Assembly: GCA_902500995.1 (NCBI GenBank)
Contig: CABVSR010000002.1
Location: 186,001-250,000, forward strand
Direction of reading: 5' to 3'
Length of the DNA stretch: 64,000 nucleotides
Source of the DNA: an uncultured Nitrospira sp.
GTDB lineage: Bacteria > Nitrospirota > Nitrospiria > Nitrospirales > Nitrospiraceae
Position 1 is the first letter of the stretch; each line of letters opens with the position of its first letter. The notes beneath the pieces are model-generated. The model did not search any database. It was given only the letters and a program-made list of their open reading frames with translations, and had not been told where the DNA came from. Of this stretch, positions 42,694 through 51,987 are shown piece by piece. Both the position numbers and the translations under genes were made by a program.

Positions 42694-44619
42694 TCATCCT
42701 TGTGCGGAGGCGCCTACCAGGCGCTGCTCGCGCGCGAGCGAATCCTGTTCGATCGCCCGGCACGGAATGATCCCCGCTTCCAGCCAGTCGGCTTGTCCGG
42801 ACACAATGGATTTTGCCAGAGGGTACAGGCTGGTATCGTCGTCCCACGAAGAAGTCCGTAACGAGAGTAAGGGTTCGGGATTGAATGCGGCGCCGGTGCG
42901 CGAACAGAAGTAGCTGACGAGGCTGTGCAGATGCGCCTTGCCCTGCTGCTCCTGCCGTGACTTGTACCATAGCAACGTTTCGACGGCAAAGAGATGCATG
43001 GCGGCCGTGACCAGACGCGTCATCAGCCGTTGCTTCCGCGCCAGACCTTGCCTCTCTCGCGCCGCAACCCAAAATGTCGTACGCGCCAGTTCGCGACTTT
43101 TTTTCGCCACGAATCCCTCCCACACGGCATCGAATGAACCGGCACCTGCGGCCCCCTGTTCATAGACGGACAGGCCACCGCAGGATCTGGCCGCCGTGTC
43201 GGCGAAGAAGGGCATGGCTCCCACCATATCGGCGAGGTGACCATCCAGGAAGGCCTGGCCATGCGTGAAATACTCTGCAAGCCCTTCCCTCCCGATCCAC
43301 AGGGTGAGGATGCCGTTGCTGCCCTCCCAAATCACGTTGATGAGCGCGTCGCGTATCATCCGTTCGACCGGCACCGGCAGATCTCCATGGAGACGCAAAG
43401 AGTCCGGCGTTTCAAAGGCGCGGCCGCCATAAATCCGGAACAGATCGAGTAACGATTCCAGGAGCCATTCCGTCGCGAGGATTTTCGCGGCCGCCGATTC
43501 CAAACGCACATCCTGTTTCGTATCGGCCCAGATGCCGGTGATGGCCACGATGGCTTCCAACGCCAGCACGCGCGAGGCCATCAAGACGATCTTGGCCCCG
43601 ATATCCGTGTGCTCTCCGATGGGACGATCGTATTGCACGCGCTGCTGCGCGCGCCGGCGAGCCAACCAGAGACACTGTTTGAGATTCCCGAGGCAGGCGG
43701 CAGGGAGCGTGAGTCGCCCCACGGTCAAGCTTTCCAGGGCGCGCCGCAAGCCCTCGCCCTCCGCCCCCAGCCGGTCCGCCACCGGCACCCACACCTCCCG
43801 CAGATGCACCTGGCCGTTATAGATGCCGCGCACGCCCAGAAAGCTGAGACGCGTGCAAGTGCATCCCCGCGCCTGGGTATCGACCACGAAGGCCCCGAAT
43901 CGCCGGTCCTCCTTAGGGCGGGAGATGTCTCCGGGCGAATCCACAATCTGCGCGATGACGACGAGTAAGGAGGCCAGGAAGGCCTTGTCTCCGCGTGGGG
44001 CATTGGTCGTGTAGAGTTTATCGCCGCTCAACCGGTACCCGACCAGGGCGCCCTGTTCATGAACCGGGATCGCATAGGTCTTGAGATCCCAGATATCGCA
44101 CCCGGCGTCCTTTTCCGTCAGCGCAAATCCGGAAATCTCTCCCCGGGCCAGTCGAGGCAACAATCGTTGTTGTTGTTCCGGATTCCCCACCAGCTTGACC
44201 GGCTCGGCGACTCCGATCGAATTGTGCGCCGACAGCAAGACGGTGGTGGCCGCATCATGGCTGCCCAGCAACGTCGCCGCCGCATGATATTCCGATTGCG
44301 AAAATCCCAGTCCCCCGTACCGGCGCGGAATCTTAATGCCGAAGGCTCCGATCTCTCTCAACGCGGCGAACACGTCCTCGCCGATCACGCCTTCCCGGTC
44401 GATCGCTTCGGGATCGACTTTCTCAATCAACAGGCGGCGGAGGGTGCCGAGAAATTCGCTCGCCGCGTCGCTCCTCGAGGGAAGCGAGGCCTGCGCATAC
44501 AGGTGCCGGCGAACCTTTCCCTCGAAGAGGCCGGAGAGAAATCCCGTATAGGCCCGCTTGTCGCGAGCCGCTTCCGCCGCCGCGAGCGATCCTTTGAACA
44601 TACTGCCGGTGTTCGACAT
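42694..44619 (-). CDS. Acyl-CoA dehydrogenase (VLCAD-like)
   Basis: 641-residue FAD enzyme catalysing the alpha-beta oxidation of acyl-CoA. ATG 44619 has AGAAGGGA five bases upstream. ACAD signatures: FALTEKDAGCD, YDRPIGEHTDIGAKI, and the catalytic Glu in NVIWEGSNGILTLWI. About 180 extra C-terminal residues after the core are typical of very-long-chain/ACAD9-like enzymes rather than the 380-residue medium- or short-chain types. First oxidation step for the island's beta-oxidation set. Confidence 0.9.
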   Translation of the reverse strand: MSNTGSMFKGSLAAAEAARDKRAYTGFLSGLFEGKVRRHLYAQASLPSRSDAASEFLGTLRRLLIEKVDPEAIDREGVIGEDVFAALREIGAFGIKIPRRYGGLGFSQSEYHAAATLLGSHDAATTVLLSAHNSIGVAEPVKLVGNPEQQQRLLPRLARGEISGFALTEKDAGCDIWDLKTYAIPVHEQGALVGYRLSGDKLYTTNAPRGDKAFLASLLVVIAQIVDSPGDISRPKEDRRFGAFVVDTQARGCTCTRLSFLGVRGIYNGQVHLREVWVPVADRLGAEGEGLRRALESLTVGRLTLPAACLGNLKQCLWLARRRAQQRVQYDRPIGEHTDIGAKIVLMASRVLALEAIVAITGIWADTKQDVRLESAAAKILATEWLLESLLDLFRIYGGRAFETPDSLRLHGDLPVPVERMIRDALINVIWEGSNGILTLWIGREGLAEYFTHGQAFLDGHLADMVGAMPFFADTAARSCGGLSVYEQGAAGAGSFDAVWEGFVAKKSRELARTTFWVAARERQGLARKQRLMTRLVTAAMHLFAVETLLWYKSRQEQQGKAHLHSLVSYFCSRTGAAFNPEPLLSLRTSSWDDDTSLYPLAKSIVSGQADWLEAGIIPCRAIEQDSLAREQRLVGASAQG

Positions 44620-44642
44620 AGAGTCCCTTCTGCAGGCGGCCA

Positions 44643-45875
44643 TTACTTGGCTTTGCGCCAAGCGGCGCCGACACCTCCGATGTGCGCGGGCGCGGGCGCG
44701 GGTGCGGCCGCGGCCGGCGCGACGCGGGGGACCGAAGCCGATCCGTCACGATCGAGCCGGGCCAGGCGTTGTATGGCGCGCTCCTCGAACCGGGCGCGCG
44801 ACACGGCCATACCGCGACGGGCGAACTGCGCGGACAAGCCGTCGAATTGATCGCCGACCAAGGCCATGACCGAGACGTATCCGGCGCGCAGGAGATGGAT
44901 GCGGTCGCGGTAACTCAGAAAACTCCGTTCGAACAGGAGCGCATCTTCTTTCACCGGTGAAATCACCAGAATCTCCTTCGCCGGATAATCGTGCTGGAAC
45001 CGTTCCAGGGCCTGGGAAAAGCGGGCGTCAAAATTGATTCGCGACGCCTGCTCGCCGATCGACAGAAACCCCCGATCCCGCAACCTCCCTGCGCGGCTGT
45101 CGTCACCGGCCGGATCGTCCCGCAGGCCGCGTTGAGGCGGGCGCGCCATGGGATTGATCATGATCATGAAGTCCACCTGCTTGTGCACGGCCACGTCGAA
45201 GAACGCCATGCGGCCGATTCCCGCATCGATATAATCACGCCCTTGTATGCGGACCGGGCAGAAGTAAATGGGCACCGCGGAAGAGGCCGTTACCGCGCGG
45301 GAGATCGGCACATCCCGCCAGCCTTCGTCCCCGAACATGACACCCTCGCCGGTCTCCAGATCGATGGCCGGGATATAGAGCTCCTTCGACAGACCCGCAA
45401 AGGAATTGCTCAGGCCTTTGGTGTGGTAAAGGCCGGCGAGATAGAGGGCAAAGGGCTCGAGCGTATAAATCCCGCTCGGGAGCGCATCCTGGGCCTTGTC
45501 GAGCAGATCGATGAGCGTCATCTCGCGGTAATGCCGCACATAATATTTCAGGAGCGGAACCAGCTGGCGGGTCACGCGCCAGAAGGTCTTGAGGCCCTCG
45601 CCGATGGCAGGAGAAAACACGTTGCGGTGATCGAAATAATAGGGCCTGGTGCCGGACAGATTCGTATCGAGGATATCGCGCGGCCTCACGCCGTTGGCAA
45701 TCAAGGACACGGCCGCGGCTCCCGCGCTGACACCGACGTAGAGGTCGAGGTCGTTCATGGTCACGCCGTCCTCGAACAGATCATCCAATGCGGTCAAGGC
45801 GCCGATCTCGAAGAGGTAGCCCGTGAAGCCTCCCCCGCCCAACGCCAAGGCCCGCTTGCCGAATGCCGATGCCAT
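44643..45875 (-). CDS. Patatin-like phospholipase
   Basis: 410 residues. Ser-Asp dyad hydrolase: oxyanion GGGGFTG, nucleophile GVSAG and DYIDAGIG with the catalytic Asp. No signal peptide; the C-terminal 30 residues are Ala/Pro-rich. AAAGGG precedes the ATG. It probably releases fatty acids from membrane or storage lipids, which would feed the acyl-CoA ligase and dehydrogenase encoded beside it. Confidence 0.9.
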   Translation of the reverse strand: MASAFGKRALALGGGGFTGYLFEIGALTALDDLFEDGVTMNDLDLYVGVSAGAAAVSLIANGVRPRDILDTNLSGTRPYYFDHRNVFSPAIGEGLKTFWRVTRQLVPLLKYYVRHYREMTLIDLLDKAQDALPSGIYTLEPFALYLAGLYHTKGLSNSFAGLSKELYIPAIDLETGEGVMFGDEGWRDVPISRAVTASSAVPIYFCPVRIQGRDYIDAGIGRMAFFDVAVHKQVDFMIMINPMARPPQRGLRDDPAGDDSRAGRLRDRGFLSIGEQASRINFDARFSQALERFQHDYPAKEILVISPVKEDALLFERSFLSYRDRIHLLRAGYVSVMALVGDQFDGLSAQFARRGMAVSRARFEERAIQRLARLDRDGSASVPRVAPAAAAPAPAPAHIGGVGAAWRKAK

Positions 45876-45911
45876 GACGCCCTTTCATCGGCCGAGTTGC
45901 CTGCGCAGTAT

Positions 45912-46700
45912 TCAACGATCTCTAAATTGCGGCTGGCGTTTCTCCAAAAACGCGGCCAGGCCTTCCCGCTTGTCCTCCGTTTCACAGAGGCCGCCGAACA
46001 GCCGCGCTTCCATCGCCAGGCCTTCCGGCAGACTGATCTCTGAACCGCCGCGAACGGCCCGCAACGAGGCGCGCAACGCGGGAAGGCTTTTGGAGGCCAT
46101 CTTACGAGCGAGGCCTTGAGCCTGGCGCAACAGGTCTTCCGGCGGGATGACTTGCGACACCAACCCAAGCGACTGCGCCTCGGCGGCGGAGATCGGATCG
46201 CCGGTCAAGATCAATTCCAACGCGTTCGATTGGCCGATGAGGCGAGGTAACCGTTGCGTCCCGCCGAATCCCGGCATGATGCCCAGATTGATTTCCGGCT
46301 GGCCCAGGCGGCTGCCATCCGCCGCAAGCCTGATGTGACAACAGAGGGCCAACTCCAATCCTCCCCCCAGGCAAACGCCGTTGATCGCCGCGATGACCGG
46401 CTTCTCCAGCGCTTCGATCCGGTTCAAGATGGCTTGACCTTGCCGCGCAATGGATTCGCCTTCTTCGGAAGACGCAATCGAGGCCAGCAACTTGATGTCG
46501 GCCCCCGCCACAAAGAACCGGCCCGTCCCGGTCAACACCACGGCTTTGATCTCATCGTCCGCGGCAAGGACCTCAAAGACCTGGCTGAGTTCGGCCAGCA
46601 ATTCCGGCGTGAGGGTATTGGCCGGAGGATGGTGAATCGTCACCGTCGCGACGGCGCCGTCACGGTGACAGGCGAGCATCGAACCGGCTGTGATCGTCAT
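45912..46700 (-). CDS. Enoyl-CoA hydratase/isomerase family protein
   Basis: 262-residue crotonase-fold protein; ATG 46700 preferred for GAGGTG just upstream. Oxyanion-hole motif VAGADIKLL, GVCLGGGLELALCCHIR with the first catalytic Glu, and GQPEINLGIMPGFGGTQRL with the second. Hydrates 2-enoyl-CoA to 3-hydroxyacyl-CoA. Lies eight bases after the 3-hydroxyacyl-CoA dehydrogenase stop. Confidence 0.93.
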   Translation of the reverse strand: MTITAGSMLACHRDGAVATVTIHHPPANTLTPELLAELSQVFEVLAADDEIKAVVLTGTGRFFVAGADIKLLASIASSEEGESIARQGQAILNRIEALEKPVIAAINGVCLGGGLELALCCHIRLAADGSRLGQPEINLGIMPGFGGTQRLPRLIGQSNALELILTGDPISAAEAQSLGLVSQVIPPEDLLRQAQGLARKMASKSLPALRASLRAVRGGSEISLPEGLAMEARLFGGLCETEDKREGLAAFLEKRQPQFRDR

Positions 46701-46707
46701 AACCACC

Positions 46708-47955
46708 TCATCTCATGTGAGCGCTCGTTGGGCTGTACGTAAAAAATCCCTGTCCTGCCGCCTGCCCCGTCAATCCGGCATCGACCATGCGACGCAACAT
46801 GGGCGCAGGCCAGAAGCGCATGCCCACGCGTTCTGTCAGGTCTTCCAATTGCTCCAGCACATGGTCGATGCCGAGCTGATCGGCCAGATGCAGCGGGCCG
46901 ATCTTGTCGCCCGGAAATCCCGTCCCTGCCGCCATCGCCAGATCGATGTCGCGCGCCGAGGCGATGCCTTCCTGGAGCGCGATCACCGCCTCGTTCACCA
47001 TGGCCAGGAGCGGGCGCATTCTGGACCAGGTCATCTGATGTTCCTCGTTATGCGGCCCTACCTGAGCTTTCATGTCTTTCAAACGGTGATCCTCATCGCC
47101 TGGGTCGGCGCCGCCATAGTCATAAAATCCCTTGCCCGTCTTGATGCCGAGCCGCCCCGCCTTGACGAAGGCCTCGAGCAGCGGAGCCGGCGCCATCCTC
47201 GGCCCGTAAGCACGGTACAGAATGCGCCCGACGTCGAGCGCGATATCCAAGCCGACGGTGTCCAACAGCGTGAACGGGCCGACCGGCATACCGAAGGCCA
47301 CCAGGTCCCGGTCGATGTCTTTGATGGACACATCGCTGTCCTGAAGGCACCAGACCGCTTCATTTAAGTACGGAGAGAGGAGCCGATTGACGAGAAATCC
47401 CGCGCACTCCTTCACGATCACCGGCTGTTTCCTGAGGCTTTCCGCGAAGCCGACGGTGTCATCGACCGTCTGCGGATCGGTGCCCAGGCCGGCAATGACC
47501 TCCACCAAGGGCATCGCATAGGCTGGATTGAAGAAGTGCAGTCCGATCACCTTGCCCGGGCGCGCCGTGGCAGACCCGAGCGCCGAGATGGAAAGCGCGG
47601 AGGTATTACTGGCTAGAATCGCGCTCCGGGAACAGATCCGATCCAGTTCATGAAACACCTGCTGCTTGAGCCGCAACTCTTCCGACACCGCCTCGATGAC
47701 AAGATCGACCTCCTTGAGCCCCTCCAGATTCGGCGAGGCCGTGACCAACAGCATTTTCTCTTCCAATTGTTCAGGCGTCATTTTGCCCTTCATCACACGG
47801 GCCTGATAAATGGCCCGTACCGTTTCCACGCCTCGCCGGGCGAGCGATTCCTCGCGATCCGCGAGCACGACCGGCAGACCGGCAAAACTCACCACTTCCG
47901 CAATCTGCGCCCCCATGGTCCCTGCGCCCGCCACTCCCACTTTGTAGATATACAT
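46708..47955 (-). CDS. 3-hydroxyacyl-CoA dehydrogenase (leftward arm)
   Basis: 415 residues: Rossmann NAD-binding GVAGAGTMGAQIAEVV, catalytic His in GLHFFNPAYAMPLVEV, SNTSALSI, then two tandem C-terminal domains (GRLGIKTGKGFYDYG and a second GQAAGQGFFTYS), which makes it longer than the 280-residue hydroxybutyryl-CoA type. Oxidises 3-hydroxyacyl-CoA to 3-oxoacyl-CoA. A heptameric repeat tract (47982-48022) lies just upstream. Confidence 0.93.
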   Translation of the reverse strand: MYIYKVGVAGAGTMGAQIAEVVSFAGLPVVLADREESLARRGVETVRAIYQARVMKGKMTPEQLEEKMLLVTASPNLEGLKEVDLVIEAVSEELRLKQQVFHELDRICSRSAILASNTSALSISALGSATARPGKVIGLHFFNPAYAMPLVEVIAGLGTDPQTVDDTVGFAESLRKQPVIVKECAGFLVNRLLSPYLNEAVWCLQDSDVSIKDIDRDLVAFGMPVGPFTLLDTVGLDIALDVGRILYRAYGPRMAPAPLLEAFVKAGRLGIKTGKGFYDYGGADPGDEDHRLKDMKAQVGPHNEEHQMTWSRMRPLLAMVNEAVIALQEGIASARDIDLAMAAGTGFPGDKIGPLHLADQLGIDHVLEQLEDLTERVGMRFWPAPMLRRMVDAGLTGQAAGQGFFTYSPTSAHMR

Positions 47956-47981
47956 CGCATCCCCACACGTGAGTCTTCCAA

Positions 47982-48022
47982 GATTCAGCCGTCAGGCTTC
48001 AGCGGTCAGGTCTCAGCATTCA
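47982..48022 (-). repeat. Degenerate CTGANNG heptamer tract
   Basis: Read on the minus strand the tract is CTGAGAC, CTGACCG, CTGAAGC, CTGACGG, CTGAATC with strict 7-base spacing. The same heptamer pattern occurs at 57543-57630. Beside it, ACTCACCACT is repeated directly at 48025-48034 and 48039-48048. The intergenic location between thiolase and dehydrogenase genes suggests a dispersed repeat rather than coding sequence. Confidence 0.6.
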
Positions 48023-48060
48023 AAACTCACCACTTCACACTCACCACTCCATCTTCTGTT

Positions 48061-49251
48061 TCAGATCTGCTCCACCACCATGGCGGCGCCCTGCCCGCCG
48101 CCGACACAGAGGGCCGCCGCCCCCAGCGGGACGCCACGCCGCTGCATTTCGTAGAGGAGCGTGACCACCAATCGCGTGCCGGTCATGCCGACCGGATGAC
48201 CCAGCGCGATGGCCCCGCCGTTCACGTTGACGAGGTCCCGTTTGAGGCCCAACACACGCTCCACTGCCAGATACTGCGCGGCGAACGCTTCGTTCACTTC
48301 AATCAGGCCCAGATCGGCCAGATGGACGCCGGCACGCTTCAGGGCCAGCGGCAGCGCTTCCGCCGGCCCGATGCCCATGCGGGTCGGGTCCACACCGACG
48401 AAGGCGTAACTCCTGATGCGGCCGAGCGGGCGCTGTCTCAGATCGCGGGCACGCGCCGCCGACATGACGACGGCGGCGGCGGCGCCGTCATTGAGCGGAC
48501 AGCTGTTCCCCGCCGTCACGGTCCCGTTTTCCTTAAACAGCGGCGGATACAGCGCCAGCTGCTGTTCGGTCAAGCCGACATTCGGGCCTTCATCCTGGAC
48601 AATGGCGACCGGGGGGACCTCGCGTCCTGCCACCGACTTCGAAACGGTGATCGGAAAGACCTCGTCCTTGAGCCGCCCTTCCCGCATGGCTTTGAACGCG
48701 CGGCGGTGACTCTCCACGGCGAAGCGGTCCTGTTCCTCACGGCTGATACCGAATTCCTCCGCCAGATTTTCCGCCGTCAGCCCCATCAGTTGACCGCAAA
48801 AGGCATCCGTCAATCCTTCCCAGATGCTGTCGATCAATTCCGCATGCCGGAGCCGTTTTCCCCACCGCATATCGCGTGAGACAAACGGCGCGCGGCTCAT
48901 GCTCTCGACTCCTCCGACGACTTGCACATCCGCGTCCTCGCTTTGAATGTTTTGATAGGCGTTCACGAAGGGCTGGAGGCCGGAGGAACAATTTCGCTGC
49001 ACCGAATAGGCCGGGGTACGGACCGGGAGCCCGGCCATGAGGCCAATCACCCGCGCGACGTTGTAGGCGTCGCTGGTATGCCCGACCGAGCCGATGATCA
49101 CCTCATCGATGAGTTGAGGATCCACCTGAGCGCGGGCAATGACCTCACGCACGGCCAGTTCACCCATCCTGTGGGGCGTGAGATCTTTGAGCGCGCCGCC
49201 GAAGTTGCCGATGGGCGTTCGCGCGCCGGCTGCGATGACGACTTCTCTCAC
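48061..49251 (-). CDS. Acetyl-CoA acyltransferase (thiolase, leftward arm)
   Basis: 396 residues from GTG 49251 (AAGGAGT seven bases upstream). Thiolase active site complete: Cys88 in QRNCSSGLQ, His in GGAIALGHPVGMTG and Cys in LCVGGGQGAA. Cleaves 3-oxoacyl-CoA to acetyl-CoA and a shortened acyl-CoA, or runs in reverse. Starts 20 bases after the acyl-CoA ligase gene ends. Confidence 0.94.
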   Translation of the reverse strand: MREVVIAAGARTPIGNFGGALKDLTPHRMGELAVREVIARAQVDPQLIDEVIIGSVGHTSDAYNVARVIGLMAGLPVRTPAYSVQRNCSSGLQPFVNAYQNIQSEDADVQVVGGVESMSRAPFVSRDMRWGKRLRHAELIDSIWEGLTDAFCGQLMGLTAENLAEEFGISREEQDRFAVESHRRAFKAMREGRLKDEVFPITVSKSVAGREVPPVAIVQDEGPNVGLTEQQLALYPPLFKENGTVTAGNSCPLNDGAAAAVVMSAARARDLRQRPLGRIRSYAFVGVDPTRMGIGPAEALPLALKRAGVHLADLGLIEVNEAFAAQYLAVERVLGLKRDLVNVNGGAIALGHPVGMTGTRLVVTLLYEMQRRGVPLGAAALCVGGGQGAAMVVEQI

Positions 49252-49270
49252 GGCAGACTCCTTCCCGCCT

Positions 49271-50986
49271 TCACATCGCTTGGCGTGCTGGCTCTGCGCC
49301 GCCCGCACTGGGAGCAGCGGTTTCAACGCGCAGCGCTCGTCGCAGCACCTTACCGATGATCGTCCGCGGCAACTCGGCGCGGAATTCGATCGCGACCGGC
49401 ACCTTGAACCGCGCGAGCGACCGGCTGCAGTGGTCGATCAGCTCCCGCTCCGTCACCGAAGCACCTTCGCAAGCCACGACGAAGGCCTTCACCGCTTCAC
49501 CGTAGTGGCGATCGGGAATGCCCACCACGACCGCTTCCCGCACCGCCGGATGCTGGTACAGGATTTCTTCCACCTCCCGAGGGTACACGGTCTCGCCCCA
49601 CGGCTTGATGACATCCTTCTTGCGATCCACGAAAAAGAAAAACCCCTGCTCGTCCCGCCTGACAATGTCCCCCGTATGCAGCCAGCCGTCTCGCAACACG
49701 GCTTGCGTGTCCGCTTCTTTGTTCCAATATCCCTGCATCACTTGCGGCCCGCGGACGATGAGTTCGCCGGCCTCTCCTGTACGCACGTCTCTGAGCCGTG
49801 TTTCCAGATCGACGATCCTCGCGTCCGTATCCGGAAACGGCAGGCCCATGGAGCCTGGAGGATGCGCCCCTTGGATGGGGTTGCAATGGGTCGTGGGGCC
49901 CGCTTCGGTCAGCCCGTAGCCTTCCGAAATAGTCACGCCGGTCAAACGTTCAAACGCTTCCTGGACCTCGGCCGGAAGCGGACTTGCTCCGCAGAGGCAG
50001 ACGCGAATCGAATGCAGGTCGTACCGGTCGACCTTCGGGCAATCGATCATCATCGAGAACATCATCGGCACACCGGACATGATGGTCACGCGATGCCGCT
50101 GGATCGCCTTCACCGCCTCGTCCGCATGAAACCGCGGGAGCAAAATGATCAGCGACCCGGTGGCCACCGCCAGATTCTGGCAGGTATTCAACCCGTAGCA
50201 GTGGAAGAAGGGCACGGCGCCGAGAAATATTTCTTTGCCTTCGCGGAAGTTCGAGCACCAGAAGCGGCCTTGCATGGTGTTGACCACCACATTACGATGC
50301 GTGAGCATCACCCCCTTGGGCGTCCCTGTCGTGCCGCCGGTGTACTGGATCTGCGCCAGCGCCCCCGGCTCCAAAGTCGGCAGGGATTCAGGCGCCTCTG
50401 CTCCCACCGTGCTTGGCTCGAGCAATGCACAAAAGTCGTACACCGGTGGTCGTTTCTCGACCGCGATCCAGCGTTTGGTCCAACGCGCCTTGATCGGATA
50501 GAGCCATCGCTTGAGGGGCGGGAGGAAATCTTTGACGCTGGTGACGATGATGCGGCGCGGGGATTGGCTGTGCTCGCGTATGGCGCGGAGGCGAGGATAA
50601 AACAGATCCAAGGCGACGATCGTGTCGCTGCCGGAATCGTTCAGTTGACACTGAATTTCCCGTTCGACGTAGAGAGGGTTCGTGGGTGCGACGACGGCTC
50701 CGGCCTTCAACACGCCGTAATAGGCGATGACGGCTTGCGGGATATTCGGCAGCATGAGCGCGACCCGATCGCCGGTCTGCACGCCCAGACGCCTCAGCCC
50801 CACCGCAAAACGGGTGCTCAGCTCATTGAGTTCCTGAAAGGTGAGACAGGAGCCGTAGAAAAACAGGGCGGGCGAGTCCGGGAATCGGGAAGCAGAGCGG
50901 CGCAGAAGATCCGGAATCGTCCATTCCGGATAGTCGAAGGTTGCGGAGACACCGGGATCATACCGGCTGATCCATGGCCGCGACAT
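49271..50986 (-). CDS. Long-chain fatty acid--CoA ligase family (AMP-forming)
   Basis: 571-residue ANL adenylating enzyme; ATG 50986 has GGAGGA close upstream. Core motifs: P-loop-like YTGGTTGTPKGVMLTH, GYGLTEAGP, LHTGDIVRRDEQGF and the hinge/catalytic Lys region PREVEEILYQHPAV. Activates a fatty or aromatic carboxylate to its CoA thioester; the large LTEAGPTTHCNP-type pocket is typical of FadD-like enzymes, but the substrate is not certain. Confidence 0.92.
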   Translation of the reverse strand: MSRPWISRYDPGVSATFDYPEWTIPDLLRRSASRFPDSPALFFYGSCLTFQELNELSTRFAVGLRRLGVQTGDRVALMLPNIPQAVIAYYGVLKAGAVVAPTNPLYVEREIQCQLNDSGSDTIVALDLFYPRLRAIREHSQSPRRIIVTSVKDFLPPLKRWLYPIKARWTKRWIAVEKRPPVYDFCALLEPSTVGAEAPESLPTLEPGALAQIQYTGGTTGTPKGVMLTHRNVVVNTMQGRFWCSNFREGKEIFLGAVPFFHCYGLNTCQNLAVATGSLIILLPRFHADEAVKAIQRHRVTIMSGVPMMFSMMIDCPKVDRYDLHSIRVCLCGASPLPAEVQEAFERLTGVTISEGYGLTEAGPTTHCNPIQGAHPPGSMGLPFPDTDARIVDLETRLRDVRTGEAGELIVRGPQVMQGYWNKEADTQAVLRDGWLHTGDIVRRDEQGFFFFVDRKKDVIKPWGETVYPREVEEILYQHPAVREAVVVGIPDRHYGEAVKAFVVACEGASVTERELIDHCSRSLARFKVPVAIEFRAELPRTIIGKVLRRALRVETAAPSAGGAEPARQAM

Positions 50987-51018
50987 CTGATCCTCCACCC
51001 CTGAACCGATCAGGGAGG

Positions 51019-51774
51019 TTACCCGCGCAGCTCACTCCCCAGCCCTTGCACCGGTTGCGTCCGCACCTGCGCAGCAACCGGCTGATGTTCGAGCCCCATC
51101 CAAAATCCTTCGAGATAGTCCAGCACCGCATGCATGCCGTGACGAAAATCGCCCTTTTCCGACTCCGACATCAGCGAACCAGCGGCACCGTTCGCGCCTT
51201 CAACGGCACCGACCGCCTGCTCCATGGCCCGTTCGTGTTCGGACTCAAGTTGGCGATGGAAGACGAAATAGGTCATGTCCATATCTGGGTACCGCGTGCC
51301 TTGCAAACGCCTGAGACCCGGAATCAGATGATCCCACATGGTGATGGCCATGTTCTCCAAGCCAAAGGAGGCGCCCAATGCCATCGCATGATTCCCGCTG
51401 CTATAGAGATGTTCCATGCCTTCGATATAGGCGCGGGTGGAAGGCCGCATCGGCGTGGTCATGGCGGCGTGAATGTCGATTCCCAGCGATCGCAGAAAGT
51501 TTCGATACAACAATTCGTGCCGGTGTTTGACGGAGCCGTCGCCGAGTTCGGAATAGAGCACTCGCGTCAGCTCGTCCGCCACGGCTTCATCTTCGGTGTT
51601 GACCAGTTGAGCGGCAAGGATGCGCGGGAAGAATCGCGAGAAGTTATAAAATTCGACCGCGAATTCTCGAAATTCCCGGTCGTTCAGACCACCGGCGGCG
51701 AACCGGTCGAGGTAGGAATTATTGATCGCTCCATGTCGCAGCACGTCCGCGCGCACTTGTTCGTAAAACGACAT
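51019..51774 (-). CDS. Haem-oxygenase-like iron-dependent oxidase family protein
   Basis: 251 residues, first gene of the leftward arm, GGAGGTG four bases before the ATG. An all-helical TENA/PqqC/haem-oxygenase-like fold with a metal-ligand pattern like haem-oxygenase-like diiron oxidases (HDO): Glu and His in YSELGDGSVKHRHELLYR, Glu in GLENMAITMWDH, and FVFHRQLESEHERAMEQ near residue 175. Family members oxidatively fragment amino or fatty acids or make p-aminobenzoate. Reaction here unknown. Confidence 0.75.
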   Translation of the reverse strand: MSFYEQVRADVLRHGAINNSYLDRFAAGGLNDREFREFAVEFYNFSRFFPRILAAQLVNTEDEAVADELTRVLYSELGDGSVKHRHELLYRNFLRSLGIDIHAAMTTPMRPSTRAYIEGMEHLYSSGNHAMALGASFGLENMAITMWDHLIPGLRRLQGTRYPDMDMTYFVFHRQLESEHERAMEQAVGAVEGANGAAGSLMSESEKGDFRHGMHAVLDYLEGFWMGLEHQPVAAQVRTQPVQGLGSELRG

Positions 51775-51987
51775 CGTGCACCTCCGCTCTCATCTCGCGG
51801 CGCCCTTGCGGGGTCGGCTTCTGCGTGCCTGTGAAAGAAATACTCATCATCATGGTCAGATAATACAAAATCTATATTGAATGATGCAACTATTATGTTG
51901 TACAGTGTGCTCATGCGTGACCGAACAGCAGAACCCGTCACTCGGCATCGGTGCAGAATCTCATGATCATGCTGAGGAGGAACCGCC
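51775..51987. promoter_or_regulatory. Divergent control region of the catabolic island
   Basis: 213 bases between the first genes of the two arms. Leftward promoter candidate: TTGCAT (51884-51889), 18 bases, TATTAT (51860-51865), on the minus strand. Rightward candidate: TTGAAT (51877-51882), 18 bases, TACAGT (51901-51906). An imperfect palindrome CAAC-6-GTTG, in a 20-base context at 51885-51904, overlaps the leftward -35 and the rightward -10, as expected for a shared operator. The core is markedly AT-rich against its surroundings. All roles are inferred. Confidence 0.5.

Noticed and set aside
47982-48048. CRISPR array
   Set aside because: Repeat unit is 7 bases and degenerate, with no spacers and no cas genes.
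49139-51004. 621-codon plus-strand frame
   Set aside because: Antisense to the acyl-CoA ligase, which has all family motifs; the antisense product is meaningless.
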